A DNA stretch of 64,000 nt. Source: Algoriphagus sp. AGSA1. GTDB lineage: Bacteria > Bacteroidota > Bacteroidia > Cytophagales > Cyclobacteriaceae. The DNA lies in assembly GCF_021390545.1 (NCBI RefSeq), contig NZ_JAJUWR010000019.1, positions 1-64,000 on the forward strand. Reading direction: 5' to 3'. The notes beneath the pieces were generated by a model, which did not search any database, was not told where the DNA came from, and saw only the letters and a program-made list of their open reading frames with translations. Made by a program: the position numbers and the translations under genes. Positions within the stretch are counted from its first letter, which is position 1. Each line of letters begins with the position of its first letter. This document shows, piece after piece, positions 34,660 to 44,756 of the stretch.

Positions 34660-36570
34660 TTAATTCATCCTATCCAACACTTCAAACCGGGATGAATTGG
34701 AGATAAATTCCGGAACAATAACTTTCAGATGTGAAACCAACTCATTCTCAGAATTTTTATGGATCAGCTCCATAAACAACTCTATCTGACCGTCGATTTT
34801 GTGATAGGAAGAAGGCAGGACCTGTGCTATTTTGATTTTGGGATGATGGGTGATCTTCACTGTTTCAAAATCATTGAGCAGTTCTTCAAATAGCTTTTCC
34901 CCCTCTCTAAGCCCCGAAAACACAATTTTGACATCTTCATCTACTTTTTTACCGGAAAGCTGTATCATTTTATTGGCAAGGTCAAGGATCTTGATAGGCT
35001 CTCCCATGTCAAAAACATAAATCTCTCCTCCTTCTCCCATAATCCCGGCTTCCAATACAAGCTGGCAAGCTTCGGGAATGGTCATAAAATACCTCGTAAT
35101 GTCAGGATGAGTTACCGTAATAGGCCCGCCGTGCAAGATTTGTTTTTTGAAAAGAGGGATGACGGAGCCATTGGAACCCAGTACATTTCCGAAACGGGTG
35201 GTGATAAACTTGGTATGATAGCTTTTATGGTTTCTTTCCAGGTATTCATTTAGAGCCTGGACGTACATTTCCGCTGCTCTCTTGCTCGCACCCATCACGT
35301 TGGTAGGATTCACTGCCTTATCGGTAGATACGAATACAAACTTGTCCACTTTGGCCAATACAGAGATATCAGCCAGGATCTTAGTCCCAAGCACGTTCGA
35401 CTGAATCGCCTCCTCAGGGTAATTTTCCATCATGGGTACATGCTTATATGCCGCTGCATGAAAAACAACCTGGGGTTTGTACGCCCTAAAAACTTCCTTG
35501 ATCTTCTTTTTATTCCTAATGTCCCCCAGTACAATCTTGATAGGACAGTACATATAATTCTCTTTGAACTCTTGTTCTATGTCGTACAAGGCCGATTCAG
35601 CTATATCAAACAAGATCAATAGTTTTGGACCATAATGGGAAATTTGCCTACAAAGCTCTGATCCTATGGATCCGGCAGCTCCTGTTACCAAGATCACTTT
35701 TCCCTGCAGATCCTCATGTATTCTCGGATTGTCAAGCTTGATCTGCTCCCTGCTGAGTAAATCCTCGATTTTGACTTCACGTATAGCCCCAGCGGTCAGC
35801 CCTCCGTTGATCCATTGATCCACTGGGGGAACCAGCGATACAGAAATATTCAAGCGCAGACACTCATCTATAATTTCATTTTTTCTAAGTACTGAAAGAT
35901 CTCTGACGGCAATTATCAATTCGGTAACACCGAATTGCTTTGACAGTTTCTCCAGATCCCCGATGCCCTTATAAATTCTCTTTCCGTCAATATTTTTACC
36001 TTCCTTTTTAGGATCATCGTCCAAAAAGGCCACTGTATTAAACAATATCTTGCTGTCTCTCTTAATCGCCTCCTGGGCAATGATACCAGCCTCGCCCGCA
36101 CCGAATATGACTCCGTTCTTAAGTTCTTTTACCAATATCCCATTCTTCAGATATACAAAAAGTTCCTTGACCAACAACCGATAAAAAATAAGCATAAACA
36201 GTGAGGAAAGGCTCGCTATGATCAGCACTGAGGTAGGGAGCAAAAACCTATCATTCAAAAAGTTGCCATGAAAGAAGTTCAAAAAAAGAAAGAGGACAAA
36301 ATTAACCAGTACGGTCCTGAAAATATTCGACCCATCCCTGAAACCAGTGTGCCTCACAATACCTTCATAACTCCGGGTATTTTGCATGACAAGCAACCCT
36401 CCCACCATAAAGGTGAAACTACCTGCTATTGCGTCATATTGTTCGATTAGCGCTAATTCAAAATTGAACCTCACCAAGTACCCAAACAAGGCACAATGGA
36501 AAAGAATTAAAGAGTCAAGGGTGGCAATTATCCATCTAGGAAGGATTTTTAACCGCGTCAAAAAATTCAT
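34660..36570 (-). CDS. Membrane-bound nucleotide-sugar 4,6-dehydratase/epimerase (WbpM/CapD/PglF-like)
   Basis: This 636-residue enzyme makes 4-keto-6-deoxy sugars such as those derived from UDP-GlcNAc for surface polysaccharides. Four N-terminal membrane spans are followed by a CoA-binding-like Rossmann domain (VIFGAGEAG, FLDDDPKKEG), then the SDR domain: the NAD loop VTGAAGSIGSELCRQI, HAAAYKHVPMMENYPEEA and VFVSTDKAVNPTNVMGASKRAAE, where SMK-type residues replace the usual YxxxK. No other polysaccharide gene is next to it, so it is an isolated member of its pathway in this window. Confidence 0.9.
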   Translation of the reverse strand: MNFLTRLKILPRWIIATLDSLILFHCALFGYLVRFNFELALIEQYDAIAGSFTFMVGGLLVMQNTRSYEGIVRHTGFRDGSNIFRTVLVNFVLFLFLNFFHGNFLNDRFLLPTSVLIIASLSSLFMLIFYRLLVKELFVYLKNGILVKELKNGVIFGAGEAGIIAQEAIKRDSKILFNTVAFLDDDPKKEGKNIDGKRIYKGIGDLEKLSKQFGVTELIIAVRDLSVLRKNEIIDECLRLNISVSLVPPVDQWINGGLTAGAIREVKIEDLLSREQIKLDNPRIHEDLQGKVILVTGAAGSIGSELCRQISHYGPKLLILFDIAESALYDIEQEFKENYMYCPIKIVLGDIRNKKKIKEVFRAYKPQVVFHAAAYKHVPMMENYPEEAIQSNVLGTKILADISVLAKVDKFVFVSTDKAVNPTNVMGASKRAAEMYVQALNEYLERNHKSYHTKFITTRFGNVLGSNGSVIPLFKKQILHGGPITVTHPDITRYFMTIPEACQLVLEAGIMGEGGEIYVFDMGEPIKILDLANKMIQLSGKKVDEDVKIVFSGLREGEKLFEELLNDFETVKITHHPKIKIAQVLPSSYHKIDGQIELFMELIHKNSENELVSHLKVIVPEFISNSSRFEVLDRMN

Positions 36571-36860
36571 AGTATAAATTTATTCAAATAGCTAAGTTAT
36601 ATAACCACAAACATGAATGACCAATTCTTTCGCAAATTAATCAATTTCTTACTCATACCTAAATTATAATTAAAAGATACTAATAATATTTTGCGTTTTT
36701 TGATCTTTCAACTGTACATTCTAAGGTATAAACGGAATATCCCACGCAATTGGATCTATCCCTCTCCCACATGCTTAAAACTTTTAGAATCACCAAAGCA
36801 CGCACTTCCCTTTTGTCCTTGGATACAGTAGCTTTTGCGAGTCCGGTCGGAAATACAGGA

Positions 36861-37775
36861 TTAAAGGAATTTAGCTTTTTCCAACTGCTCGCTCAGGTAG
36901 GTTTTCATCTCCTCCCCTTCTTCAACCCTGATTTCACCTGGCAACCCTAAAATAAACCTGGCCAACCCCGGAAGCTGGGGTACCTCACCTTCAAAATAAT
37001 ACTGGTTTCGGTTTTTAACCGAGGTAAACGGTCTGGCATTGGGATGCTCTTCCATCATCAGTTGATAAGCCTTTTTACTCAGTTTCAGCTTCACTCTGAA
37101 TTTATTCTTTCCCGTAAAACCAAACAACTGCTTGCCCGGCAACTCATGCTTGGCCTCAAATTTCCAGTTTTGCTGACTGAGCACCACCTCTCCTATCCGT
37201 TCGATCTTAAACACTTTCATGCTTTTGCTGGCCGGCTCATAAGCATAAATACTCTCATAATTAGAAGAAAAAGCAGCGGGTTCCACCAGTCTATCACTCG
37301 TGGTATCACTACTAAGGGAATAATAATCCTTAAGCCAAACCTGCACTTTTTGCTGGATCCCACGCCCTACTTCATCTACCATTCTACTCAGGTTCGCTTT
37401 GAATAGTTGCTCGGTTCCCTGCTTCACTTCAGATCTGACATCCAGTTTTTTGATGATTGAGTCATGAAGCAGATTTCCCTTCCCCTGACTTTCTATCAAA
37501 GATCTCAGCCATTGGCTTTCTTCCTGTGAAAATGTCCCATAATACAAGGTCTGATCCACTCCGGGCCGTAGCTGGATTTTGTATTTGCTGAATTCCTTCA
37601 CTACCTCAAACCCCAAAGCCTCCAGTAATTTGAAATACCTGTAAATCGTGCGTTCGTCCGTCTCCAGTAACTCTGCCAATTTATGCACAGGTTTACCTAT
37701 GTTGCTTTGCAACAAATTGATCAATTTGAACACCCGAAGTATTTTTTGCTGTTCTATCCTTCCTGCCTGACTCAT
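36861..37775 (-). CDS. HTH/WYL-domain transcriptional regulator
   Basis: This 304-residue regulator starts at ATG 37775, just before the helix-turn-helix (LQSNIGKPVHKLAELLETDERTIYRYFKLLEALG). A WYL domain (about 160-235, with YESIYAYEPASKSMKVFKIERIGEV) and a WCX-like C-terminal part follow. Longer in-frame starts would add an unrelated stretch overlapping the next promoter. WYL regulators sense nucleic acid or nucleotide-like ligands in several cases; the target is unknown. It is divergent from the GT-C-like gene. Confidence 0.85.
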   Translation of the reverse strand: MSQAGRIEQQKILRVFKLINLLQSNIGKPVHKLAELLETDERTIYRYFKLLEALGFEVVKEFSKYKIQLRPGVDQTLYYGTFSQEESQWLRSLIESQGKGNLLHDSIIKKLDVRSEVKQGTEQLFKANLSRMVDEVGRGIQQKVQVWLKDYYSLSSDTTSDRLVEPAAFSSNYESIYAYEPASKSMKVFKIERIGEVVLSQQNWKFEAKHELPGKQLFGFTGKNKFRVKLKLSKKAYQLMMEEHPNARPFTSVKNRNQYYFEGEVPQLPGLARFILGLPGEIRVEEGEEMKTYLSEQLEKAKFL

Positions 37776-37910
37776 GGTATAACTGCTTGTTTTCAAAAGG
37801 TAAAAGTAAGCAAATGGCTTAAACGAAATGATCAATAGACATAAATTGTCATTTTTTTTCTTCTTGACTATTTTACCTTGCGATAGAAAATTCCTTCTAT
37901 TTTTAGCCCG

Positions 37911-39527
37911 ATGAACAACCAAAAACTCAACTACTTTTTCCCACTGATCCACCTTCCAGCGTTTCTTACTGGAATTGTTTTTCTTATCATTTATTGGGGC
38001 ATCGGCTACGACGGCATTACTTTCAGTGATGATGTATATTATTTACTTGCCGGGAAAAAATTCTGGGAAGGCGATATGCAGGTAAACGAATACCATTTTT
38101 CCAGTCGATGGGGAGCATATATTCCTTCTGGGCTGATTGGCCATTTACTGGGATTTGAACCACATAGAATTTCCTTGATCTCCCTTTTGAGCTATACATT
38201 TAGCTTTTTTCTTTTGATCAGAACCCTTCCAAAAAACTATCCCGCATGGGTTTTGACTTTGTGGTTTTGCACCCAGGTTTACTTTCTTCATTTTCTCACA
38301 AAAGTTTACCCTGACAGCCTTTTAGTTCTTTTTACCTGTCTTATTCCAGTTGCTGCCACCCAAAGAAATACCCGTCCGATATTAGCAGGATTTGTCCTTG
38401 TACTAAGTTTATTCTTAGGTTTTCTCACTAAAGAGACTATTGTTCTACTTGCTCCTTTTCCTGCTTTACTTTTTATCTATGATTTCCGAAAAAAACATGT
38501 AGAAATATCTTTTTACAATACAATCATGGTAACTGGTATTATTCTGCTGAGTCTATATCTATGCTATTTTTGGGTTAATTTTGGAGATCCCATGTACCGG
38601 ATCAATTCCATCCATGCCGGACACTATATTTCTGCATATTCTTATGCGGACAAGGGCTTTGGGGCTATTCTGAAAAGGCTGACTGTAATACCGATCAGTA
38701 ACTTTGTGGATCGATCCTACTGGACATGGATGGTATTTGCTCTACCGGGAATTTTACTTGGGCTGAAAAGTAAAGTATGGTCAGGTTTTGAATTCTCATT
38801 AGCTTTTCTATGTCTGCTAGTTGGATTTTGGTTTATGAGTTCCTCCCTGGAGTTTTATAACCCTATTTACCTCAACCCCCGGCATCTGATCATCTTTATA
38901 CCAATACTGGCTATGCTGATAGCCTTAGGATGGTATCATGGGGTTCATTCTTATCAGTTAAAAAAATGGATGGCAGGGCTTTTACTTTTTGGAGTAATCA
39001 TCAGCCTATTTAGTCAGGATCTTAAAATGGCTGCCTTTAACTTTGCACTGGCTATTTTAGCAGGTTATTCCCACCTGAGATTCCAACCTGTTTTAGTTGC
39101 GATTTGTCTTATTGCACCAGCCTGTTTGGCAATCCCTTATCAGCAGAAACTGAAACAATACCCTTTCTTAATAAAAACCTTATCTGAAGAGACTGATAGG
39201 TCTGTAAATGAGACGTTTTTGATCACCAACAATTTCCTTGAGTTCAGTGAGCAGGTCCTATTCCCGGAAAATCCCACCAATCAGGTGAAGATGCGCGGCT
39301 TGGACGCGATCATGAGTTGGGAAAAGCCAAAATTTGACACAGTTACCATGCTGCTATATTCTTATTACCTGCACGCCTACCCATTGGAAGAGAAGGAAAT
39401 TGACCGTGTATTACTTAAGCTCAATGAACTGGGGTATGAGTTGGCCCAAGAAGAAAATAAAGGAGTTATTCAAAAGTATATATTTTTGAAACCGAACATT
39501 TCTGAAACAGATCAACCAATAAATTGA
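37911..39527 (+). CDS. Multi-spanning membrane glycosyltransferase-like protein (GT-C/GT39-like)
   Basis: This 538-residue protein has about ten or more hydrophobic spans and, in the first outward loop, a double-acidic motif FSDDVYY (D40-D41), as in ArnT/PMT glycosyltransferases that use lipid-linked sugars. A mid-protein FLTKETIVLLAPFPALL and YLNPRHLIIFIP also fit the group. A soluble C-terminal region of about 110 residues follows. The sugar and acceptor are unknown. The family assignment rests on architecture, not strong motif identity. Confidence 0.65.
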   Translation: MNNQKLNYFFPLIHLPAFLTGIVFLIIYWGIGYDGITFSDDVYYLLAGKKFWEGDMQVNEYHFSSRWGAYIPSGLIGHLLGFEPHRISLISLLSYTFSFFLLIRTLPKNYPAWVLTLWFCTQVYFLHFLTKVYPDSLLVLFTCLIPVAATQRNTRPILAGFVLVLSLFLGFLTKETIVLLAPFPALLFIYDFRKKHVEISFYNTIMVTGIILLSLYLCYFWVNFGDPMYRINSIHAGHYISAYSYADKGFGAILKRLTVIPISNFVDRSYWTWMVFALPGILLGLKSKVWSGFEFSLAFLCLLVGFWFMSSSLEFYNPIYLNPRHLIIFIPILAMLIALGWYHGVHSYQLKKWMAGLLLFGVIISLFSQDLKMAAFNFALAILAGYSHLRFQPVLVAICLIAPACLAIPYQQKLKQYPFLIKTLSEETDRSVNETFLITNNFLEFSEQVLFPENPTNQVKMRGLDAIMSWEKPKFDTVTMLLYSYYLHAYPLEEKEIDRVLLKLNELGYELAQEENKGVIQKYIFLKPNISETDQPIN

Positions 39528-39544
39528 AATGGATAAGATTATCT

Positions 39545-40078
39545 CTAAAAATGCTTCCTGTCCAAAACTTCCTTAAGTACGATGGCTTCTTTTAAGGATT
39601 TGGGGTCTTTGAGCAAACGCGCGTACCTGCTCTTAGTGGTGTAAGAGGTTTCAATTGCAGTTTCTTTCAATGAAGGGATCTCGGGAATCCCCTTGGAAGT
39701 TTGTGAGAGATCTGAATTCGTTTTTTCAAATTCCCCCTGGTAATTTTCAATCTCTTCCCCATCCCATTTCTTAGTGGGAAACCTCTTTACGGCCGGGGCA
39801 GGATCAGGTCTCCACTCAGGACGCACCACAGGTTCTGCCTCATTCTTGTATTCTGCAGGTGCTGGATCAATACGAGGTGGAACTGGTTCAGCAGGTTTGT
39901 TTTTTTGCGCATCACGGATTTCCCTCAGTAGATCCTCAAACGTAGTTGGTTTCTCTTCAGGTTCTGAGGGTAAGGAATCTTGATCAGCAGGTGATTGATT
40001 CTTTTTTTTGCCGCGAGTAGCCTGATAGATAAAATAGGCCAAAATCGCGACGATATAAATTAAATTTCCTAAATCCAC
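39545..40078 (-). CDS. Small membrane-anchored protein of unknown function
   Basis: The 177-residue protein has one N-terminal membrane segment (LIYIVAILAYFIYQATRG), a long Pro/Glu/Lys-rich disordered middle part (about 25-130) and a conserved-looking C-terminal helix SLKEAIVLKEVLDRKHF. This anchor-linker-helix design recurs in Bacteroidota. I cannot assign a function. It is convergent with the GT-C-like gene with 17 nt between stop codons. Confidence 0.75.
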   Translation of the reverse strand: MDLGNLIYIVAILAYFIYQATRGKKKNQSPADQDSLPSEPEEKPTTFEDLLREIRDAQKNKPAEPVPPRIDPAPAEYKNEAEPVVRPEWRPDPAPAVKRFPTKKWDGEEIENYQGEFEKTNSDLSQTSKGIPEIPSLKETAIETSYTTKSRYARLLKDPKSLKEAIVLKEVLDRKHF

Positions 40079-40206
40079 AGCGGTAAGTTAATTCATTTCA
40101 CTAAGTAAATGGGAACCAACAAGCATATTTTACGGGATAATTTTATGGAAAGGGCAATAAAACATCTGTTTTTAATGTAAAACATGCCAGACATTGAGCT
40201 GTGATA

Positions 40207-40236
40207 TAAAAAAAACCGCTCAGTTGAATGAGCGGT
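40207..40236 (-). terminator. Intrinsic terminator of the arginine decarboxylase gene
   Basis: Stem ACCGCTCA (40215-40222) / TGAGCGGT (40229-40236); on the minus strand it runs into a T-run. Confidence 0.88.
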
Positions 40237-40244
40237 CGTTTAAG

Positions 40245-41639
40245 TCAGTACCCTAAAGTCTTCAGCATACTCTCCTCGGTCTGATCTTCAGCAAACAGAC
40301 GATGGGTGACATTCCCATCAGCATCCCGATCTATCAGTACATGCTTAGGTGCAGGGATCAGGCAATGTTGGATTCCCCCATATCCTCCCAGAGATTCCTG
40401 GTAAGCTCCTGTATGGAAAAATCCCAGATACTGCACTTTCTTCTCCTGGGTCTTGGGCAGGTAAATATTGAATTGGTGTGCTTCCGAATTGTAATAATCC
40501 ATGCTATCGCAAGTGAGTCCGCCCAGATTGATATTATGGTATTCCTCATCCCAGTTGTTGATCGCCAGCATGATGTATTTTTGATTAAGTCCCCAACTAT
40601 CAGGTAATTGGGTTATAAAAGAGCCATCGATCATATACCAAAGCTCCTTGTCATTCTGAAGCTTTTCTTCCAATACAGAATAAAGCACTGCACCGCTTTC
40701 TCCTACTGTGTAACTACCGAATTCGGTAAAAATATTAGGCTCTTCTGTATTGTTCTTTCCACACATCCATTTGATGTTTTTCACGATCTGTTCTGCCATG
40801 TATTGATAGTCGTAGTCGAAGAACACATTGGTTTTGATCGGCCATCCGCCTCCAATATCCATAGTATCCAATGTGGGTGCGACTTTCTTTAGATCCACAT
40901 ATTTCTGGATAAACCTAGTCAGTTCAGACCAATAGTAGGCTGTATCCCTGATACCTGAATTGATAAAGAAATGCAGCATCTTCAAGCTTACGTTGGGATT
41001 ATCTTTGATTTTATCTTCATAGAGTTTGATGATATCGTTATACCTCACTCCTAACCTAGAGGTATAAAAACCGAATTTCGGCTCTTCATCAGCAGCAATC
41101 CTAATTCCTACCTGGAACGGCACTTTCACATGTTCCAGATAGTAATCGATCTCTGTGAGATTATCGAGGATGGGCACACAATTAACAAACCCGTCATTGA
41201 GCAACGCTGTGATATATTGCTTGTAAAGCTCACGCTTAAAACCGTTGCATACTATGTATGTATCCTTGTCGATCTTGCCCTGGGCATACAGACTTCTCAC
41301 CAGTGGGATATCAAAAGTGGATGATGTCTCGATATGAATATCGTTCTTCAACGCCTCATTGAGGACAAAACTGAAATGTGAGGACTTCGTGCAGTAGCAA
41401 TAAGTATATTTCCCTTTATAATCATGCTGCTCCATCGCATTTCTGAAATACGTTTTCGCATTCTGAATACTCTCCGTGATTTTGGGCAAATACGAGAGTT
41501 TTAGCGGAGTTCCATAGGTTTCTATGATCTCCATCATATTTACTCCATTGAAGTGCAGTTCATTGTTTTCCACTTTAAATTCCTTTGTCGGGAAATCAAA
41601 TGTCTGCTCTATAAGGTCTTTGTAAGTATTCATTGGCAA
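40245..41639 (-). CDS. speA: Biosynthetic arginine decarboxylase, short Bacteroidota form
   Basis: This is a PLP fold-III decarboxylase that turns arginine into agmatine for polyamine synthesis. At 464 residues it is much shorter than E. coli SpeA (about 650) and lacks its large insertions. The PLP lysine is probably K85 in YCTKSSHF, the glycine loop is MDIGGGWPIK, and the active-site cysteine region is LGGLTCDSMDYY. It forms a group with the aminotransferase, arginase and ArgRS genes around it. MPMNTYKDL could also start at the second Met. Confidence 0.85.
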   Translation of the reverse strand: MPMNTYKDLIEQTFDFPTKEFKVENNELHFNGVNMMEIIETYGTPLKLSYLPKITESIQNAKTYFRNAMEQHDYKGKYTYCYCTKSSHFSFVLNEALKNDIHIETSSTFDIPLVRSLYAQGKIDKDTYIVCNGFKRELYKQYITALLNDGFVNCVPILDNLTEIDYYLEHVKVPFQVGIRIAADEEPKFGFYTSRLGVRYNDIIKLYEDKIKDNPNVSLKMLHFFINSGIRDTAYYWSELTRFIQKYVDLKKVAPTLDTMDIGGGWPIKTNVFFDYDYQYMAEQIVKNIKWMCGKNNTEEPNIFTEFGSYTVGESGAVLYSVLEEKLQNDKELWYMIDGSFITQLPDSWGLNQKYIMLAINNWDEEYHNINLGGLTCDSMDYYNSEAHQFNIYLPKTQEKKVQYLGFFHTGAYQESLGGYGGIQHCLIPAPKHVLIDRDADGNVTHRLFAEDQTEESMLKTLGY

Positions 41640-41815
41640 GAATGATTGGTAGTTAAGCCCTGCAAAAATTGCTTTTTATCAGATATATTCAAATGAAAAA
41701 GGGACAAATCCCCTAGGACTTTCCCAATATTTTAAAAATGTAATAGGCTATTGATTTGCCGCGGATCCCATCAAGGCATTTTAAGCGGAAATTGCCCATA
41801 CTTGAATCTGCTTCT

Positions 41816-42964
41816 TTAAAGTTTGATGGACATTAATTTTTCTAGCGCGTTTTCCAATTCACCGTCTTCCTTTGCAAAGCAAAACCTAAGCAATTTATGA
41901 TCACTTTTATCTGAGAAAAATACCGAAACAGGAATACTTGCCACTCCTACCTCCCTGGTGAGCCGTACAGCCAGATCATAATCTGATTCCTGTGTAAGGT
42001 GTCCGTAAGACACGATTTGAAAAAAACTTCCCTGAGCAGGAGTAAATACAAAAGGTGTATCCCCCAAGCCCTCGCAGAACAAATCTCTTTTCATTTGGTA
42101 AAAATCAGGAAGATCTAAATATCCGGTAGGCTCAGTCAGATAATCCGCCAGGGCATACTGCAAAGGCGTGGCGGTACTGAAGGTTATAAATTGATGCATT
42201 TTCCTGAATTCCTCGGTCAATTTTGGCGGGGCGAGACAGTAGCCGATTTTCCAGCCTGTGACATGAAAAGTCTTCCCGAAGGAACCACAGATAAAGGTTC
42301 TTTCCCTTAAAACAGGATGGGTCAACAACGATAGATGTTTCCTTCCATCAAAGGTGATATGCTCATATACATCATCACTGACGATCAAAATATTGGTTTC
42401 CTGAATAATACCTGCCAATATCTCAACGTCCTCTTTAGTCCAGACATAGCCACTGGGATTATGTGGTGTGTTCACCATAATCAGCCGGGTAGATGCGGTG
42501 ATCACTGATTTCAGCAAGTCCCAATCCACCGAAAAGTCAGGTAACTTCAAAGGCACAAACACAGGTTTGCCTCCGTTTAATTCTACAGCTGGAGCATATG
42601 AATCATAGGCAGGGTCGAAGAGAATCACTTCGTCCCCCGGCCGTACTACTGCGGCTACAGCTGCAAACAATGCCTCAGTGGCTCCAGAAACTATTGTGAT
42701 TTCTGACTCTGAATCTAATTCAACTCCTTGTACCAACTTGGTTTTTTGTGCCAACCTTTCCCTCAATACCGGCACACCACTCATAGGCGCATACTGATTA
42801 TAGCCTGCCTTCATGTATTTACTGACTAATTCCAATAAAACTGGATCGCAGTCAAAACCAGGGAATCCTTGAGAAAGATTAATAGCTCTGCAATCACTAG
42901 CAAGCTTAGACATTACGGTGAAAATCGTTGTCCCAATGTTGGGGAGTTTGGATGAAAGAGGCAT
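41816..42964 (-). CDS. Pyridoxal-phosphate aminotransferase, class I (methionine/kynurenine aminotransferase-like)
   Basis: This is a fold-I aminotransferase of 382 residues of the YbdL/KAT type. It contains INLSQGFPGFDCDP (28-41), VNTPHNPSG, and the PLP lysine in SFGKTFHVTGWKIGY. YbdL-type enzymes transaminate methionine in salvage and can use aromatic or glutamine donors. It lies between speA and the divergent arginase, each with its own flanking region. The exact substrate is not decidable. Confidence 0.88.
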   Translation of the reverse strand: MPLSSKLPNIGTTIFTVMSKLASDCRAINLSQGFPGFDCDPVLLELVSKYMKAGYNQYAPMSGVPVLRERLAQKTKLVQGVELDSESEITIVSGATEALFAAVAAVVRPGDEVILFDPAYDSYAPAVELNGGKPVFVPLKLPDFSVDWDLLKSVITASTRLIMVNTPHNPSGYVWTKEDVEILAGIIQETNILIVSDDVYEHITFDGRKHLSLLTHPVLRERTFICGSFGKTFHVTGWKIGYCLAPPKLTEEFRKMHQFITFSTATPLQYALADYLTEPTGYLDLPDFYQMKRDLFCEGLGDTPFVFTPAQGSFFQIVSYGHLTQESDYDLAVRLTREVGVASIPVSVFFSDKSDHKLLRFCFAKEDGELENALEKLMSIKL

Positions 42965-43274
42965 AATTCAAAACTATGGATTTTGAGACAGTATTTTTTG
43001 ATGTGATAGCAATTTGGAGAAATCTCTATCATCCCCATGACTAAGAAAAGGAAAATACTGCTGATATGTGTTGAGTTAATCAGCGAAAACCTGCGATATA
43101 GATCTACATATATCTGCGGGATCTATTCCTATGGGCATGTTGGCTCCTTTACCATTTGAGTAAGTTGAAAATTGTCAATAGGGCATTGCTCGTTAAAATT
43201 GGTCATATAAAGGCATTTTTGACTACTTTTGTCAGCCTAAATCCAACCCAATATAGCTTAAAACTCCACCGAAA
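42965..43274. other. Divergent intergenic region before arginase
   Basis: No gene is supported in these 310 bp. The right-hand part holds the promoter at 43199-43231; the left-hand part contains CAAAACTA next to the aminotransferase start, too close to be its promoter. Confidence 0.5.
43199..43231 (+). promoter_or_regulatory. Bacteroidota-type promoter of the arginase gene
   Basis: TTGG (43199-43202) and TACTTTTG (43224-43231, TAnnTTTG) lie 21 nt apart. Transcription near 43239 gives a leader of about 36 nt. Confidence 0.6.
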
Positions 43275-44225
43275 ATGCGTGATATTAAACTAGTAGAAGT
43301 ACGCTCAGAAATAGCTGCCGGTACCCGCGGTGCGAGTATGGGAGTAGATGCGCTGAAAATTGCCAGCTTAGATAAGAAATCAGACTTCTTTACACAGTTT
43401 GACCCTATCAACGTTCCCGATGCCAATAACTACCTATGGAAAGGAAATAATTTCCCGCATGCCAAGTACATAGATGGTGTATATCAGGTGTTGAAAAATG
43501 TGTATTCAACGATAGAATCACTGAGGATGGAAAAGAAATTCCCTATCGTACTGGCAGGAGATCACAGCACGGCGGCGGGCACCATCATGGGAATAAAAGC
43601 CGCAGATCCGGAGAAACGCCTAGGGGTAATATGGATCGATGCCCATGCGGACCTGCACACCCCTTACACGACCCCCTCTGGAAATATGCATGGCATGCCA
43701 CTGGCAATGGTATCCCAGGTGGACAACCTGGACTGCAAGATAAATGACCCCTCTGAAGAGACCGTTGCTATCTGGAAAAAGATCAAAACCATAGGAGGAG
43801 ATTTTCCTAAAATCATTCCTGGAGATATCGTGTTTATTTCCGTCCGAGACACCGAAGCCCCCGAGGATCATCTGATAAAAAACCATGGGATAAAAAATTT
43901 CAACACACAGGAAGTTAGACGGAGAGGAATAGACCAGATCGCTGAGGAGGCGCTAGGAGTGTTAAAGGATTGTGACCAAATCTACATTTCTTTTGACGTG
44001 GACAGCCTGGACAGCTCTATCTCCGTGGGTACGGGCACTCCGGTTCCCGATGGGCTGACTGTACAGGAAGCGATAGAATTAAATGTTAAACTCATCCAGG
44101 ACAAGCGTGTATGCTGCTGGGAGATCGTGGAAGTAAACCCTACCCTTGATTCCGAAAATGCCATGGCAGAAAACGCTTTCGAAGTCCTCGAAGCAACAGT
44201 GAAAAGTTTAGTGGATAACTTCTGA
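43275..44225 (+). CDS. Arginase (ureohydrolase family)
   Basis: It hydrolyses arginine to ornithine and urea with a binuclear manganese centre. In 316 residues the ligands are complete: H97 in LAGDHSTA, D122, H124 and D126 in DAHADLHTP, D241 and D243 in SFDVDSLD. The segment SGNMHGMPLA and the late EVNPTLDSEN follow arginases (RocF type) more than agmatinases, so arginine is the likelier substrate, although agmatinase cannot be excluded beside an arginine decarboxylase. Its stop lies 6 nt before the left inverted repeat of the following GxxExxY unit. Confidence 0.82.
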   Translation: MRDIKLVEVRSEIAAGTRGASMGVDALKIASLDKKSDFFTQFDPINVPDANNYLWKGNNFPHAKYIDGVYQVLKNVYSTIESLRMEKKFPIVLAGDHSTAAGTIMGIKAADPEKRLGVIWIDAHADLHTPYTTPSGNMHGMPLAMVSQVDNLDCKINDPSEETVAIWKKIKTIGGDFPKIIPGDIVFISVRDTEAPEDHLIKNHGIKNFNTQEVRRRGIDQIAEEALGVLKDCDQIYISFDVDSLDSSISVGTGTPVPDGLTVQEAIELNVKLIQDKRVCCWEIVEVNPTLDSENAMAENAFEVLEATVKSLVDNF

Positions 44226-44231
44226 AATGGG

Positions 44232-44262
44232 AACCGCAAAGCCCACAGAGGATAACACAGAG
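44232..44262. repeat. Left inverted repeat of the GxxExxY unit
   Basis: A 31-nt sequence beginning AACCGCAAAG and ending CACAGAG is the reverse complement of 44757-44787 with 26 of 31 positions matching by eye. CTCTGTG units recur inside it. It begins 6 nt after the arginase stop. Confidence 0.7.
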
Positions 44263-44332
44263 AGCACAAGAATTAATTTATACCTTAATTTCATCGTAAA
44301 ATTTAAACTGGTTTTTAAAAATTTGCGCTAAA

Positions 44333-44731
44333 ATGATAGATAGTTATGATTTGGCTTATGAAAATGACTTAGCAACCAAAGTGATAGGAATCGCTATGGA
44401 TGTTCACACACAATTAGGGCCTGGATTGTTAGAAAATGCATATAAGCAAGCATTGGCATTCAAGCTCAAAAGTGAAGGACTGTTTATTGAAGTGGAAAAG
44501 AAAATGCCATTAATTATTGATGGAATAAAATTAGAAAATGGGTACTGCATTGACATATTAGTCGAAAGAAAGCTAGTTTTGGAGCTGAAAGCTGTAGAAA
44601 GAACCACAGATACTCATTTTGCACAAACCCTCAATTATGTAAAGCTTGGCAAATTCAAATTAGGTCTTTTGATTAATTTCAATGTCCCTAGACTTAAACT
44701 TGGGATAAAAAGAGTAATAAATACTAAATAA
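44333..44731 (+). CDS. GxxExxY family protein (PD-(D/E)XK nuclease-like)
   Basis: The 132-residue protein has the family name motif as GPGLLENAYKQAL (about 29-41) and a nuclease-like core GYCIDILVERKLVLELKAVE, where D and E-x-K could form the PD-(D/E)XK metal site. FAQTLNYVKLGKFKLGLLINFN follows, as in the family. Its biochemical role is unknown. The GC content looks lower than in the genes around it. It lies inside the inverted-repeat pair and may belong to a mobile or repeat-linked unit. Confidence 0.85.
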   Translation: MIDSYDLAYENDLATKVIGIAMDVHTQLGPGLLENAYKQALAFKLKSEGLFIEVEKKMPLIIDGIKLENGYCIDILVERKLVLELKAVERTTDTHFAQTLNYVKLGKFKLGLLINFNVPRLKLGIKRVINTK

Positions 44732-44756
44732 TAGCACTTACAAAATCCATAGTGGC